The notes: generated from the letters alone by a model not told the origin. 5,434 bases of DNA from Methanobrevibacter sp. (GCA_016838945.1 JADLKP010000153.1:1-5434), one strand, 5' to 3'; shown: positions 1 to 5,261, numbered from the stretch's first letter. Numbers and translations: made by a program.

Positions 1-10
1 ATTTTGGATT

Positions 11-26
11 GTTTTTTTTTTAAAAA
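11..26. terminator. Oligo-T/oligo-A tract, candidate bidirectional terminator
   Basis: A run of ten T (12-21) is followed at once by a run of five A (22-26). Archaeal RNA polymerase terminates on oligo-T in the non-template strand. The ten T could therefore end a plus-strand transcript entering from the left of the window, and the A-run (T on the minus strand), with another at 64-68, could end the MarR transcript that runs leftwards. No stem-loop is evident. Bases 1-84 hold no gene that I can see. Confidence 0.4.
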
Positions 27-84
27 TAGTAATTTATTGATTATACATTATCTTTAATAATCTAAAAATAATAATTATATGTTA

Positions 85-537
85 TTAAAAATCCTCATTT
101 ATGGATTTGCGATAATAATCTGAAATCATGTTGATAAATATCTTCTTTTCATCAATATCATAGTTTTCAAAAAACTTAGCTTCCCACTTATATGCAATGC
201 CCAATAAGGAAAAAACAGCAGATTTTCCTTCATCTGTCAAATTTATGATTCTTCTGCTTTTATTTTCTTCATCAAAATCCCTATAGATTAATTTGTTCTT
301 TTCCAGGCGTTTAATGATTTGGCCCACATTTGCCTCTGAAACAACTAGTATGTCTGCCAATTCCCTTTGAGAAATATTTGGATGATAGAAAATGTTTACC
401 AAATAAGTAAAATCCCTTGGAGTTATATCTTTAAAATAATTTTTTAGAAACTTATTGTATTCAGCATTAATGTAATCCATATAAAGTATAATTGGGATAA
501 ATGAGTTATTCTCATTTCTAAAATCAAAATCCGCCAT
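85..537 (-). CDS. MarR-family transcriptional regulator
   Basis: This is a 150-residue winged helix-turn-helix protein, the usual length for MarR, expected to bind DNA as a dimer in the cytoplasm. A helical N-terminus (about residues 14-36) would contribute to the dimer interface. Residues 39-52 lead into the helix-turn-helix (about 55-80, containing ISQRELADIL and the recognition helix around SEANVGQIIKRLE). The wing follows (84-101), with the family pattern D-x-E-N-K-S-R-R-I-I-N-L-T-D-E-G. The C-terminal helices (about 105-145) close the dimer. The ATG is supported by a strong GGAGGA site (complement of 543-548) five bases upstream. The metallophosphoesterase lies upstream on the same strand, 127 bp away, so separate transcription is more likely than an operon. 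The ligand and target genes are unknown. Many MarR proteins respond to phenolic or oxidising compounds, but nothing here fixes the signal. Confidence 0.9.
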   Translation of the reverse strand: MADFDFRNENNSFIPIILYMDYINAEYNKFLKNYFKDITPRDFTYLVNIFYHPNISQRELADILVVSEANVGQIIKRLEKNKLIYRDFDEENKSRRIINLTDEGKSAVFSLLGIAYKWEAKFFENYDIDEKKIFINMISDYYRKSINEDF

Positions 538-542
538 TCAAA

Positions 543-548
543 TCCTCC
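543..548 (-). promoter_or_regulatory. Strong Shine-Dalgarno site of the MarR gene
   Basis: The complement reads GGAGGA, five bases before the ATG at 537. It is stronger than the GTGAT-type sites in front of the plus-strand genes and fixes the MarR start. Confidence 0.7.
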
Positions 549-623
549 AGTCAGAGAGTTGTAAAAAATTATGAATTATTAATTATAGTTGATATTTTTA
601 ATTTAAGCCTTTTTAACTTATCA

Positions 624-663
624 CTAATATTAGATTGATTTAATAAATATAAAAATTTTTATA
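624..663. promoter_or_regulatory. Palindromes and TATA-like element between the phosphoesterase and MarR genes
   Basis: Two perfect palindromes lie in the 127-bp gap: CTAATATTAG (624-633) and TATAAAAATTTTTATA (648-663, ending one base before the phosphoesterase stop codon). On the minus strand the second supplies a TATA-like box and a T5 run, so it may serve both as the end of the phosphoesterase transcript and as part of a MarR promoter. AT-rich DNA yields such palindromes by chance, so the assignment is weak. Confidence 0.3.
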
Positions 664-664
664 A

Positions 665-1180
665 TTATTTTTCTATTTTTATAAACTCTACATTAATTTT
701 TTCTAATTTGTTTTCATATTCATTTTCTTCATCAATTGTTAATATTGCTATTGATGCATCACTTTTTATTGGTCTATTAGAGCTTCCGGGATTAATTAAT
801 AGAGTATCATTCATTTTTTCAAAATGAGGTTGGTGGGTGTGTCCACTTATTAACATGTCTGCATTCTGCTTTTGTGCATATTCACAGTATTTTTCAAAAT
901 TTCTGCTTGGAAGATTATCACCATGAATTAAGAGTATTTTCAAATCATCAATTTCTATGATTTCAGAAGGTTTCAAATCAATTGCTTTTCTTGTTCTGTC
1001 ATTGTTCCCTTCAACAGCTATTGTAGGAGCTATTTGATTTAACTGATCCAAAACCTTTTGTGAGCTGACGTCTCCTGCATGAAGTATTAAATTGACATCT
1101 TTAAAATAGTCTAATACTTTTTCGGATAATTTTCCTCTTTTTTCAGTTATGTGGGTGTCAGATATTAATCCTATTTTCAT
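665..1180 (-). CDS. YfcE/MJ0936-type metallophosphoesterase (phosphodiesterase)
   Basis: This 171-residue protein belongs to the calcineurin-like metallophosphoesterase superfamily, small archaeal YfcE/MJ0936 group. The complete set of metal-binding blocks is visible: D8-x-H10 (ISDTH), D37 in HAGD, N59 in GNND (57-61), H86 in HGD, and H114-T-H116 in SGHTHQPH. These would hold a dinuclear metal centre, usually Mn2+ or Ni2+. Characterised members hydrolyse phosphodiesters such as bis-p-nitrophenyl phosphate, but the physiological substrate is not settled for the group. NPGSSNRP (about 130-137) is the typical substrate-loop region. The length matches the family and the protein has no signal peptide, so it is cytosolic. 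MKIGLISDTH is the expected N-terminus, although only a weak AAAGG precedes it by seven bases. It is divergent to the DUF1890 gene, with no evident functional tie. Confidence 0.92.
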   Translation of the reverse strand: MKIGLISDTHITEKRGKLSEKVLDYFKDVNLILHAGDVSSQKVLDQLNQIAPTIAVEGNNDRTRKAIDLKPSEIIEIDDLKILLIHGDNLPSRNFEKYCEYAQKQNADMLISGHTHQPHFEKMNDTLLINPGSSNRPIKSDASIAILTIDEENEYENKLEKINVEFIKIEK

Positions 1181-1220
1181 TGTTTGGCCTTTGAAATTTA
1201 TAAAGTATATTCTTATTAAA

Positions 1221-1229
1221 TTATATTTT
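1221..1229 (-). promoter_or_regulatory. Candidate TATA box for the phosphoesterase gene
   Basis: The complement reads AAAATATAA. With the usual archaeal spacing of about 25 bases, transcription would start near 1195-1200, giving a short leader before the ATG at 1180. This is read by eye, and other A/T stretches nearby compete with it. Confidence 0.35.
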
Positions 1230-1267
1230 CCATTTAATTAATTAATTTTATTTATAACTATTAACAT

Positions 1268-1275
1268 AAATATAA
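1268..1275 (+). promoter_or_regulatory. Candidate TATA box for the DUF1890-DUF1894-mesA block
   Basis: AAATATAA lies 69-76 bases before the DUF1890 ATG. Transcription would start near 1297-1300 and leave a leader of about 45 bases. The word TATAAAGTGAT occurs at 1271-1281 and again at 1330-1340. The second copy carries the real ribosome binding site. Confidence 0.35.
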
Positions 1276-1343
1276 AGTGATTAATTATTATGAGAATTAT
1301 TATAAGATTAAAATATTTCTATTAAAAATTATAAAGTGATAAA

Positions 1344-1802
1344 ATGAAAGCATTAGTTTTACTTGGATGCCCTGAAGCTCCTTCACAAACTCCTATAGGA
1401 TTGTATGCTTCATATAAGTTAGGCCAAATGGGCTATGATGTTACTGTATCAAGCAATCCTGCAGCAGGAAAGATATTGGATATTTCAGATCCTGAAGGGG
1501 TTTACGTTAAAAAAAGAGTGGATATTGAAAAATGTTTGGATGAGATTGAGGAAGGGGATTATGATTTGTTGGTAGGATGTGTTCACAAGGATGCCGCAGC
1601 AACTTTCTTCATAACCTATTATCATATCTTGAAATGCAAGGCATTGGCTCTTGTATTCTCAAGAGATGCAGAAGAGGTAGCTGAATTTGCAGATATGGTT
1701 GAATCATCTACCGATGCAGATGTCATTGCTGTAAGGGCTTTCCATAATCCAAATCCAATTAAGGTGAGATTCGACAAATACTTGAAAACTTTAGAGGAAT
1801 AA
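1344..1802 (+). CDS. DUF1890 protein (MTH777 family), uncharacterised
   Basis: This 152-residue cytosolic protein matches the archaeal DUF1890 family. I recall that its Methanothermobacter member, MTH777, was solved by structural genomics without a function being assigned. The sequence suggests an alpha/beta sandwich: a first strand MKALVLLGC, then the loop P10-E-A-P-S-Q-T-P17 with C9, a helix over LYASYKLGQMGYD, a strand VTVSS, and a later strand YDLLVGC followed by V-H81-K82-D83-A. C9, C79, H81, K82 and D83 fall in the loops after strands, where a ligand or active site would sit. The ATG has AAGTGAT three bases upstream. DUF1894 follows after 65 bases and mesA after that, in the same direction. 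From memory, MTH777-776-775 is ordered alike, which suggests a methanogen-specific role tied to methyl transfer or methionine synthesis. That role is inference. Confidence 0.85.
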   Translation: MKALVLLGCPEAPSQTPIGLYASYKLGQMGYDVTVSSNPAAGKILDISDPEGVYVKKRVDIEKCLDEIEEGDYDLLVGCVHKDAAATFFITYYHILKCKALALVFSRDAEEVAEFADMVESSTDADVIAVRAFHNPNPIKVRFDKYLKTLEE

Positions 1803-1867
1803 TGAATCAGTTAATTGCATAAATTATATTTAACTGTTTATTAAAGAAGAAAATGATGGTGATTTAG

Positions 1868-2179
1868 ATGTCTTTCTGTTTAGAAACATATTTGCAACAA
1901 AATGATGATTATGAAATACTTGTGCAACGTTCTGGAGTTAAACAATGTTACAAGCTTATTGAAGAGAACTCCAAAGAGCTTATTCATGTAAATCCTGGTG
2001 ATAAGGTATTGGGGGCAAGATTGATTGGACTTCCACCTATACCTGTGGGAATCAACGAAGATGAAGGAGCCATATTGATTACTTACACCAAGCCTTGCCA
2101 TGGAACTGCAGCCATTAAGATTCCAATTAGCCCAGAAGAGATTGAAAGCGTTAGGGCAATGGATATTGGTGATGGATAA
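1868..2179 (+). CDS. DUF1894 protein, uncharacterised
   Basis: This 103-residue protein of the methanogen-associated DUF1894 family has no membrane segment or signal peptide. Notable residues are C4, C27, the GDKVLGARLIGLPPIPVGI block (about 44-62), and KPCHGT (75-80), where C77-H78 could bind metal or a cofactor. The C-terminus is acidic and helical (SPEEIESVRAMDIGDG). The ATG at 1868 is preceded by GGTGAT (1858-1863) with a four-base gap. An upstream ATG in the same frame at 1853 is cut off by a TAG at 1865, so the start is secure. It lies between DUF1890 and mesA, 65 bases after one and 99 before the other, with no T-run on either side. Co-transcription is likely, though TATA-like words exist in both gaps. 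The biochemical function is unknown. I infer a partner role in the same process as DUF1890. Confidence 0.85.
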   Translation: MSFCLETYLQQNDDYEILVQRSGVKQCYKLIEENSKELIHVNPGDKVLGARLIGLPPIPVGINEDEGAILITYTKPCHGTAAIKIPISPEEIESVRAMDIGDG

Positions 2180-2201
2180 CTCTAAAATTAGATTATTAAA
2201 C

Positions 2202-2209
2202 TTATATAA
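2202..2209 (+). promoter_or_regulatory. Candidate internal TATA box for mesA
   Basis: TTATATAA lies 70-77 bases ahead of the TTG start of mesA, and the 99-bp gap is long enough for a promoter of its own. Transcription would start near 2230, inside the tandem repeat at 2212-2238. It is weak by itself, because the gap is almost entirely A and T. Confidence 0.3.
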
Positions 2210-2211
2210 AA

Positions 2212-2238
2212 TTATATCATTAAATTTATATCATTAAA
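2212..2238 (+). repeat. Tandem 13-bp direct repeat upstream of mesA
   Basis: TTATATCATTAAA occurs at 2212-2224 and again at 2226-2238, separated by a single T, so the period is 14 bases. It lies just downstream of the candidate TATA box, at the predicted start of transcription. An operator for a regulator of methionine synthesis is possible. Slippage in AT-rich DNA is the simpler explanation. Confidence 0.7.
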
Positions 2239-2278
2239 ATAATGCTTTATAATTAAAACATAGATTTATGGTGATTAT

Positions 2279-3235
2279 TTGATTACAACTGTTGTAGGTA
2301 GTTTTGGGATTGATTTGAAGGAACCAAACACCTTTGGTGAAAAGATAAAGTCTTCAATTGGATTGTATGATCCATATAAAATAGCTATTGAAGAGGCAGT
2401 CAAATTGCAATTGGACTGTGGAATAGACGTTATCGGAGACGGTCAGCCAAGAGGTGATATGGTAGGCTCCTTTGTAAAGCATATTCCAGGATTCTCTTAT
2501 GAAATGAATTCCTCTGTTATTGTATCCAAGATAAGGGCTCCTCAAGTTGATATAATGATCAAGGACTTGAAATTTGCTCAAAGTGTTCTTAAAAGAGAGA
2601 TTAAAGATAGGGGCATGAGTGAAGATGAGGCAAAGAAAAAGGGAGTAAAGCTAATGTTGACTGGACCTTCCACAATTGTCCACTCTTCAAGATTGGAATC
2701 ATTTTACAAGGAGAGAAATCCTGCTATCATTGACTGTGCTCATGCCCTAAGGCGTGAAGTGGTGTCTGCTGAGAAGGCAGGAGCAAAATATGTTCAAATC
2801 GATGAGCCATTCTTATCTACTGGGATGGTTGACTTGAAGGTTGCAAAGGAAGCGATAGGAATCCTCACCGATGGCATTGAAATGCCAATGGGAATGCATG
2901 TATGCGGTAATCTTGACGGATGCTTCAAGAAAATTGCCAAGTTCCCTATTGATATCTTAGATTGTGAATTTGCAGGAAACAATGTAAACATCGGCATTTT
3001 GGAAGAAAATGCTGATTTGCTTAAAGGCAAAAAATTAGGATTCGGTTGTGTTGATTCAGCAGTTAATGCTGTTGATGACAAAGAGGAAGTCAAGGCTTTG
3101 GTCGAAAGGGGAATTGCAGCAGTAGGAAAGGAAAATATGCTACTTGATCCTGATTGCGGCCTTAGAAAAGTGGATATTCCAATTGCAAAAGAAAAGCTAA
3201 GAATCCTCTCTGATTTGGCTAAAGAGTTTAATTAA
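2279..3235 (+). CDS. mesA: Core methionine synthase MesA (folate-independent, MetE C-terminal type)
   Basis: The enzyme methylates homocysteine to methionine in the cytosol. It is 318 residues long, equal to only the catalytic C-terminal half of bacterial MetE. This fits the archaeal core enzymes that use methylcobalamin or a methylated corrinoid protein instead of methyl-folate. The Methanothermobacter homologue (MTH775) was characterised as methylcobalamin:homocysteine methyltransferase. The zinc ligands are visible: H207 and C209 in GMHVCGN, E230 in DCEFAGN, and C293 in LDPDCGLR. GDGQPRGDM (53-61) and QIDEP (173-177) belong to the homocysteine-binding barrel. The start is TTG, with GGTGAT (2270-2275) three bases before it. 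No ATG or GTG is available in frame after the TAG at 2261, and MITTVVGS is the expected N-terminus. It is the last gene of the DUF1890-DUF1894-mesA block and ends in a terminator. Confidence 0.93.
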   Translation: MITTVVGSFGIDLKEPNTFGEKIKSSIGLYDPYKIAIEEAVKLQLDCGIDVIGDGQPRGDMVGSFVKHIPGFSYEMNSSVIVSKIRAPQVDIMIKDLKFAQSVLKREIKDRGMSEDEAKKKGVKLMLTGPSTIVHSSRLESFYKERNPAIIDCAHALRREVVSAEKAGAKYVQIDEPFLSTGMVDLKVAKEAIGILTDGIEMPMGMHVCGNLDGCFKKIAKFPIDILDCEFAGNNVNIGILEENADLLKGKKLGFGCVDSAVNAVDDKEEVKALVERGIAAVGKENMLLDPDCGLRKVDIPIAKEKLRILSDLAKEFN

Positions 3236-3256
3236 CTCTTTTTTTACTTTTTTTTT
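3221..3256 (+). terminator. Stem-loop and double oligo-T terminator after mesA
   Basis: AAAGAGTT (3221-3228) pairs with AACTCTTT (3234-3241) around a five-base loop. The stem includes the last codons and the TAA of mesA. It runs into T7 (3239-3245) and then T9 (3248-3256). Either the oligo-T alone (archaeal style) or the stem could end the mesA transcript. The following gene starts only 35 bases later. Confidence 0.65.
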
Positions 3257-3290
3257 AGAATTTTCATTTATTGATTATCAGGTGTCATTC

Positions 3291-3761
3291 ATGAAAGCAA
3301 CAGATTTATTGGAAAAAATAAGAGAAAATTTGAAAGATTATCCTATAGACTATTTAAAGAGAAAAGCTACGGATGAGAGATATCCTGATAGCATAACAAA
3401 ACGATTAGCTATTTATAATTCTTCAATTTATGATGAGATATATGAAAAGAATATTGAAGAGGACTATGAAATAAAAGATGCTGTAATTAAGAATATAGGA
3501 GATGATGTAAACTATTATTTCAGCGTTTATGATCCAGGAGACATTGAAACAAGGGATTTCACAAGAGAACTTTCTTTATATCTTGTTTTAATAGCTAAAA
3601 AGCCATTGCATCCTTTTGGAGATAATCCTACAAAGTATGATGTCTTTTTGGAAAACGGTGAATACAAATGCAAGAACAGGATTATCCACATTAAGGATAA
3701 AAGGTCATTATGTAGGTATTGCGTTTGCAAAAATGCAGGTTATTCCTTTGGATTTATATAA
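3291..3761 (+). CDS. Divergent DUF2115 (UPF0305) paralogue, uncharacterised
   Basis: This 156-residue protein has a highly charged, mostly helical N-terminal part (1-95). Its C-terminal block matches the DUF2115 signature seen more clearly in the next gene: P105-L-H107-P-F-G110, then C127-x13-C141-x2-C144, plus an extra C146. The spacing of the three cysteines equals that of the neighbour exactly, which supports common descent and a metal site, probably zinc. The typical YYCPVK and CIAEQ words are degraded here to YKCKNR and CVCKNA. I chose the ATG at 3291 over the in-frame GTG at 3282. AGGTG (3280-3284) then makes a ribosome binding site six bases from the ATG, and it would overlap the GTG. 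No convincing TATA box lies in the 55-base gap behind mesA, so expression may depend on read-through. The function is unknown. Confidence 0.8.
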   Translation: MKATDLLEKIRENLKDYPIDYLKRKATDERYPDSITKRLAIYNSSIYDEIYEKNIEEDYEIKDAVIKNIGDDVNYYFSVYDPGDIETRDFTRELSLYLVLIAKKPLHPFGDNPTKYDVFLENGEYKCKNRIIHIKDKRSLCRYCVCKNAGYSFGFI

Positions 3762-3780
3762 ATTATATATTTAAGTCATT

Positions 3781-3795
3781 AAGGAAAATATATTT
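3781..3795 (+). promoter_or_regulatory. Candidate promoter of the second DUF2115 gene
   Basis: AAGG followed by AAAATATATTT resembles a purine-rich BRE with a TATA box. Transcription would begin near 3816-3820, just after the oligo-T tract, leaving a leader of about 35 bases. Another TATA-like stretch at 3753-3773, overlapping the previous stop codon, is an alternative. Confidence 0.35.
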
Positions 3796-3800
3796 CATCA

Positions 3801-3815
3801 TTTTTTAATTTTTTT
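3801..3815 (+). terminator. Oligo-T terminator between the two DUF2115 genes
   Basis: T6 (3801-3806) and T7 (3809-3815) are separated by AA. They lie 40 bases after the stop codon of the first DUF2115 gene, with no clear stem. This is consistent with archaeal oligo-T termination and with separate transcription of the second paralogue. Confidence 0.45.
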
Positions 3816-3852
3816 AATAAAAAATGCATTTTAAAAATGATTGAGTGATTTC

Positions 3853-4401
3853 ATGACTATAAATGAGGAAATGTATAAGGAATTTTCACATGTTGTTATT
3901 GGAGAGGATAGCATATCCAATGATGCGCTTTTACAGGTATTAAAGGATTATGCAGGAACAGTATCTGTATTTGACTTGATGGAAATCAATGCAGAACTGA
4001 TTGAGGAAAGCAAGTATGTTCAAGACAGCTATAAAAAGAAAAGTCATGGGATATATGCAAAATACTTTTTAGCTCGCTTAAATGAAGTAAGGGCTAATAA
4101 TAATCATTATACACATAAAATAGATAAGGATGAGTTTATAGATGCAGTGGCAACATTGCAGTCCTATGGGGATTCTGAATCATTAAGCCATAAAACAAAG
4201 TTTCCTTTAGTCTATTCTATCATATCACTATACACTACTTTTATTCTTGAAGAGCCAATACATCCTGTTGGAACTCCATTTCCAGGTTCATTGTATGTAG
4301 AAAAAATAAATGGAAAGTACTATTGCCCTGTAAAGGATGCAAATGTTGACTCTCCTAATGCAGTCTGTAAGATGTGCATTGCAGAACAATTGGAATTTTA
4401 A
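3853..4401 (+). CDS. DUF2115 (UPF0305) family protein, uncharacterised
   Basis: This 182-residue soluble protein carries the full family C-terminus: E-P-I-H137-P-V-G-T-P-F-P-G (134-145), then Y-Y-C158-P-V-K, then A-V-C172-K-M-C175-I-A-E-Q. The C-x13-C-x2-C cluster, with H137 or a nearby His, suggests a structural or catalytic metal site. The N-terminal two thirds looks helical (DNA or partner binding cannot be judged). The longest frame begins at TTG 3841, but GTGAT at 3845-3849 sits three bases before the ATG at 3853. This is the same geometry as the DUF1890 and mesA starts, so 3853 is preferred. The family is, to my knowledge, confined mainly to methanogens and has no known function. The tandem arrangement with its divergent copy indicates an old duplication. 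No strong terminator follows, only T5 at 4412-4416. Confidence 0.85.
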   Translation: MTINEEMYKEFSHVVIGEDSISNDALLQVLKDYAGTVSVFDLMEINAELIEESKYVQDSYKKKSHGIYAKYFLARLNEVRANNNHYTHKIDKDEFIDAVATLQSYGDSESLSHKTKFPLVYSIISLYTTFILEEPIHPVGTPFPGSLYVEKINGKYYCPVKDANVDSPNAVCKMCIAEQLEF

Positions 4402-4531
4402 GAAAATATAATTTTTATTTAAAATAAGAAAATAGTAGTTTAAAAAAAAAATAAGAAAATAGCAGTTTAAATAAAAATAGAAAAAATTATAAAAAAATAA
4501 AGAATAAAAAAAGAAAATATAAAAGATTAAT
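4402..4531 (-). terminator. A-rich convergent intergenic stretch, T-rich on the minus strand
   Basis: Nearly the whole segment is A and T on the plus strand, with many runs of five to ten A. Read from the minus strand these are multiple oligo-T tracts, a credible terminator zone for the leftward flavoprotein transcript, which is convergent with the DUF2115 gene. No open frame with coding character is visible in it. Confidence 0.5.
4421..4471. repeat. 24-bp near-perfect tandem duplication
   Basis: The 24-base unit at 4421-4444 recurs at 4448-4471 with a single difference: AATAGTAG in the first, AATAGCAG in the second. The period is 27 bases. Shorter, decayed A-rich echoes continue to about 4515. 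It lies in the convergent terminator zone and is probably a slippage product, though the duplicated GTAGTTTAAA/GCAGTTTAAA core is not just poly-A. Confidence 0.75.
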
Positions 4532-4618
4532 CTATAAGTCATCTGTGTAAATGATAGGTTTGATCAAGTCTTTTGGCTTTTCATCCATAAGTTTGAAAGC
4601 TTCTTCGATTTCATCAAT
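4532..4618 (-). pseudogene. C-terminal remnant of zinc-dependent NADP alcohol dehydrogenase
   Basis: On the minus strand, in a different frame from the flavoprotein and starting exactly at its stop codon, about 28 codons are open down to TAG (4532-4534). They include EEAFKLMDEKPKDLIKP followed by IIYTDDL. This corresponds to the extreme C-terminus of the tetrameric NADP-dependent secondary alcohol dehydrogenases, which I recall as EKAFMLMKDKPKDLIKPVV in Thermoanaerobacter brockii. The octet KPKDLIKP is identical. The other roughly 320 residues, including the zinc ligands and the NADP-binding fold, are absent here. The fragment has no start codon or ribosome binding site that would make it a gene. 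Most likely a deletion joined the tail of an alcohol dehydrogenase gene to the end of the flavoprotein gene, or the flavoprotein gene moved in and left the tail. The fragment has kept its frame, which suggests a fairly recent event. Confidence 0.75.
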
Positions 4619-5250
4619 TATAACACTAATTCTTTTCCCTTCTCGAAAGTCGCTTCTTTTTCTTTAGGGAAAATTTTTTCATGTCTTTCGTATCTTTCTT
4701 CAGCATTGAAAAACCATGGCCAATCTGTTTTGCTGTAATCCTTAAGCTGAAGGGTTTCTCCAGATACAAAGACTTCAGTTGGTCCTACAAATCTATTAAA
4801 AACATTTTGATAATTTTGAAGCAATTCCGCATACATTGTATCAGGTGCATTGCTTGTCATAATTAGCAATGTTGGAATTGGATTTTCATTGCAGCATGGA
4901 GTCTCTGAATTGTATGTCAAGTTCTGAAATACCAATCTTTCATAAATAGCTCTAAATGATGCAGTAAGTTCACCTAAATAGTTTGGAGAACCGATTATCA
5001 ATCCATCAGCTTCACGAATTGCATCCAATACTTCTGTCAAACCGTCTTTACGTATGCAATGTCCTTTATATTTATTTTTTTTACATCCAAAACATGAAAC
5101 GCATCCTGTGTATTTTTCCAAACGGAACAAGTTGAATTTCTGGACTTCTGCTCCAGCAGATTCTGCACCTTTTATCGCTTCATCAATTAAAGTATCAGTA
5201 TTCCATCCTTTTCTTGGTCCTGCATTAACTGCAATTATTTTTTTAGCCAT
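4618..5250 (-). CDS. Flavodoxin-fold NAD(P)H-dependent FMN reductase family protein
   Basis: This 210-residue cytosolic flavoprotein is expected to bind FMN and pass electrons from NAD(P)H or a ferredoxin-like donor to an unknown acceptor. The phosphate-binding loop after the first strand is N9-A-G-P-R-K-G-W-N17-T-D-T-L, a variant of the usual SPR-x3-NT. The loop S-P-N-Y-L-G-E (about 92-98) followed by FRAIYERLVF contacts the isoalloxazine ring. C50-x2-C53-x2-C56-x8-C65 resembles the cysteine cluster of iron-sulfur flavoproteins, but the last gap is longer than the compact motif of Isf as I recall it, so a 4Fe-4S cluster is possible but not assured. The C-terminus (FPKEKEATFEKGKELV) looks complete for the family. 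The ATG has AGGAG six bases upstream. The alcohol dehydrogenase tail begins at its stop codon, so the two genes may once have formed an operon. Confidence 0.88.
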   Translation of the reverse strand: MAKKIIAVNAGPRKGWNTDTLIDEAIKGAESAGAEVQKFNLFRLEKYTGCVSCFGCKKNKYKGHCIRKDGLTEVLDAIREADGLIIGSPNYLGELTASFRAIYERLVFQNLTYNSETPCCNENPIPTLLIMTSNAPDTMYAELLQNYQNVFNRFVGPTEVFVSGETLQLKDYSKTDWPWFFNAEERYERHEKIFPKEKEATFEKGKELVL

Positions 5251-5254
5251 TTTA

Positions 5255-5261
5255 ATCTCCT
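5255..5261 (-). promoter_or_regulatory. Strong Shine-Dalgarno site of the flavoprotein gene
   Basis: The complement reads AGGAGAT, ending four bases before the ATG. It is a good match to the anti-Shine-Dalgarno sequence and fixes the start at 5250. Confidence 0.7.

Noticed and set aside
1..84. Possible RNA gene or gene fragment at the left edge
   Set aside because: The stretch is nearly pure A/T with no tRNA-like or conserved structure and no recognisable protein fragment in any frame.
1880..2101. 73-codon minus-strand open frame with a hydrophobic end inside DUF1894
   Set aside because: It lies wholly within the DUF1894 gene, which has a good start site and family match. The hydrophobic tail is a by-product of AT-rich codons.
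2794..3093. 99-codon minus-strand open frame inside mesA
   Set aside because: It is a shadow of the mesA frame. MesA has all its catalytic residues and a known family, and the opposite frame has no recognisable motif.
4402..4531. Possible CRISPR-like or small-RNA locus because of repeats
   Set aside because: There are only two repeat units with 3-base spacing and almost no G or C. There are no spacers and no stable hairpin, so a terminator/slippage region is the better reading.
4288..4542. Minus-strand open frame of 84 codons over the A/T-rich stretch
   Set aside because: Its product is almost all Phe, Tyr, Leu, Ile and Asn, the expected translation of poly-A/T. It overlaps the well-supported DUF2115 gene and has no credible ribosome binding site.
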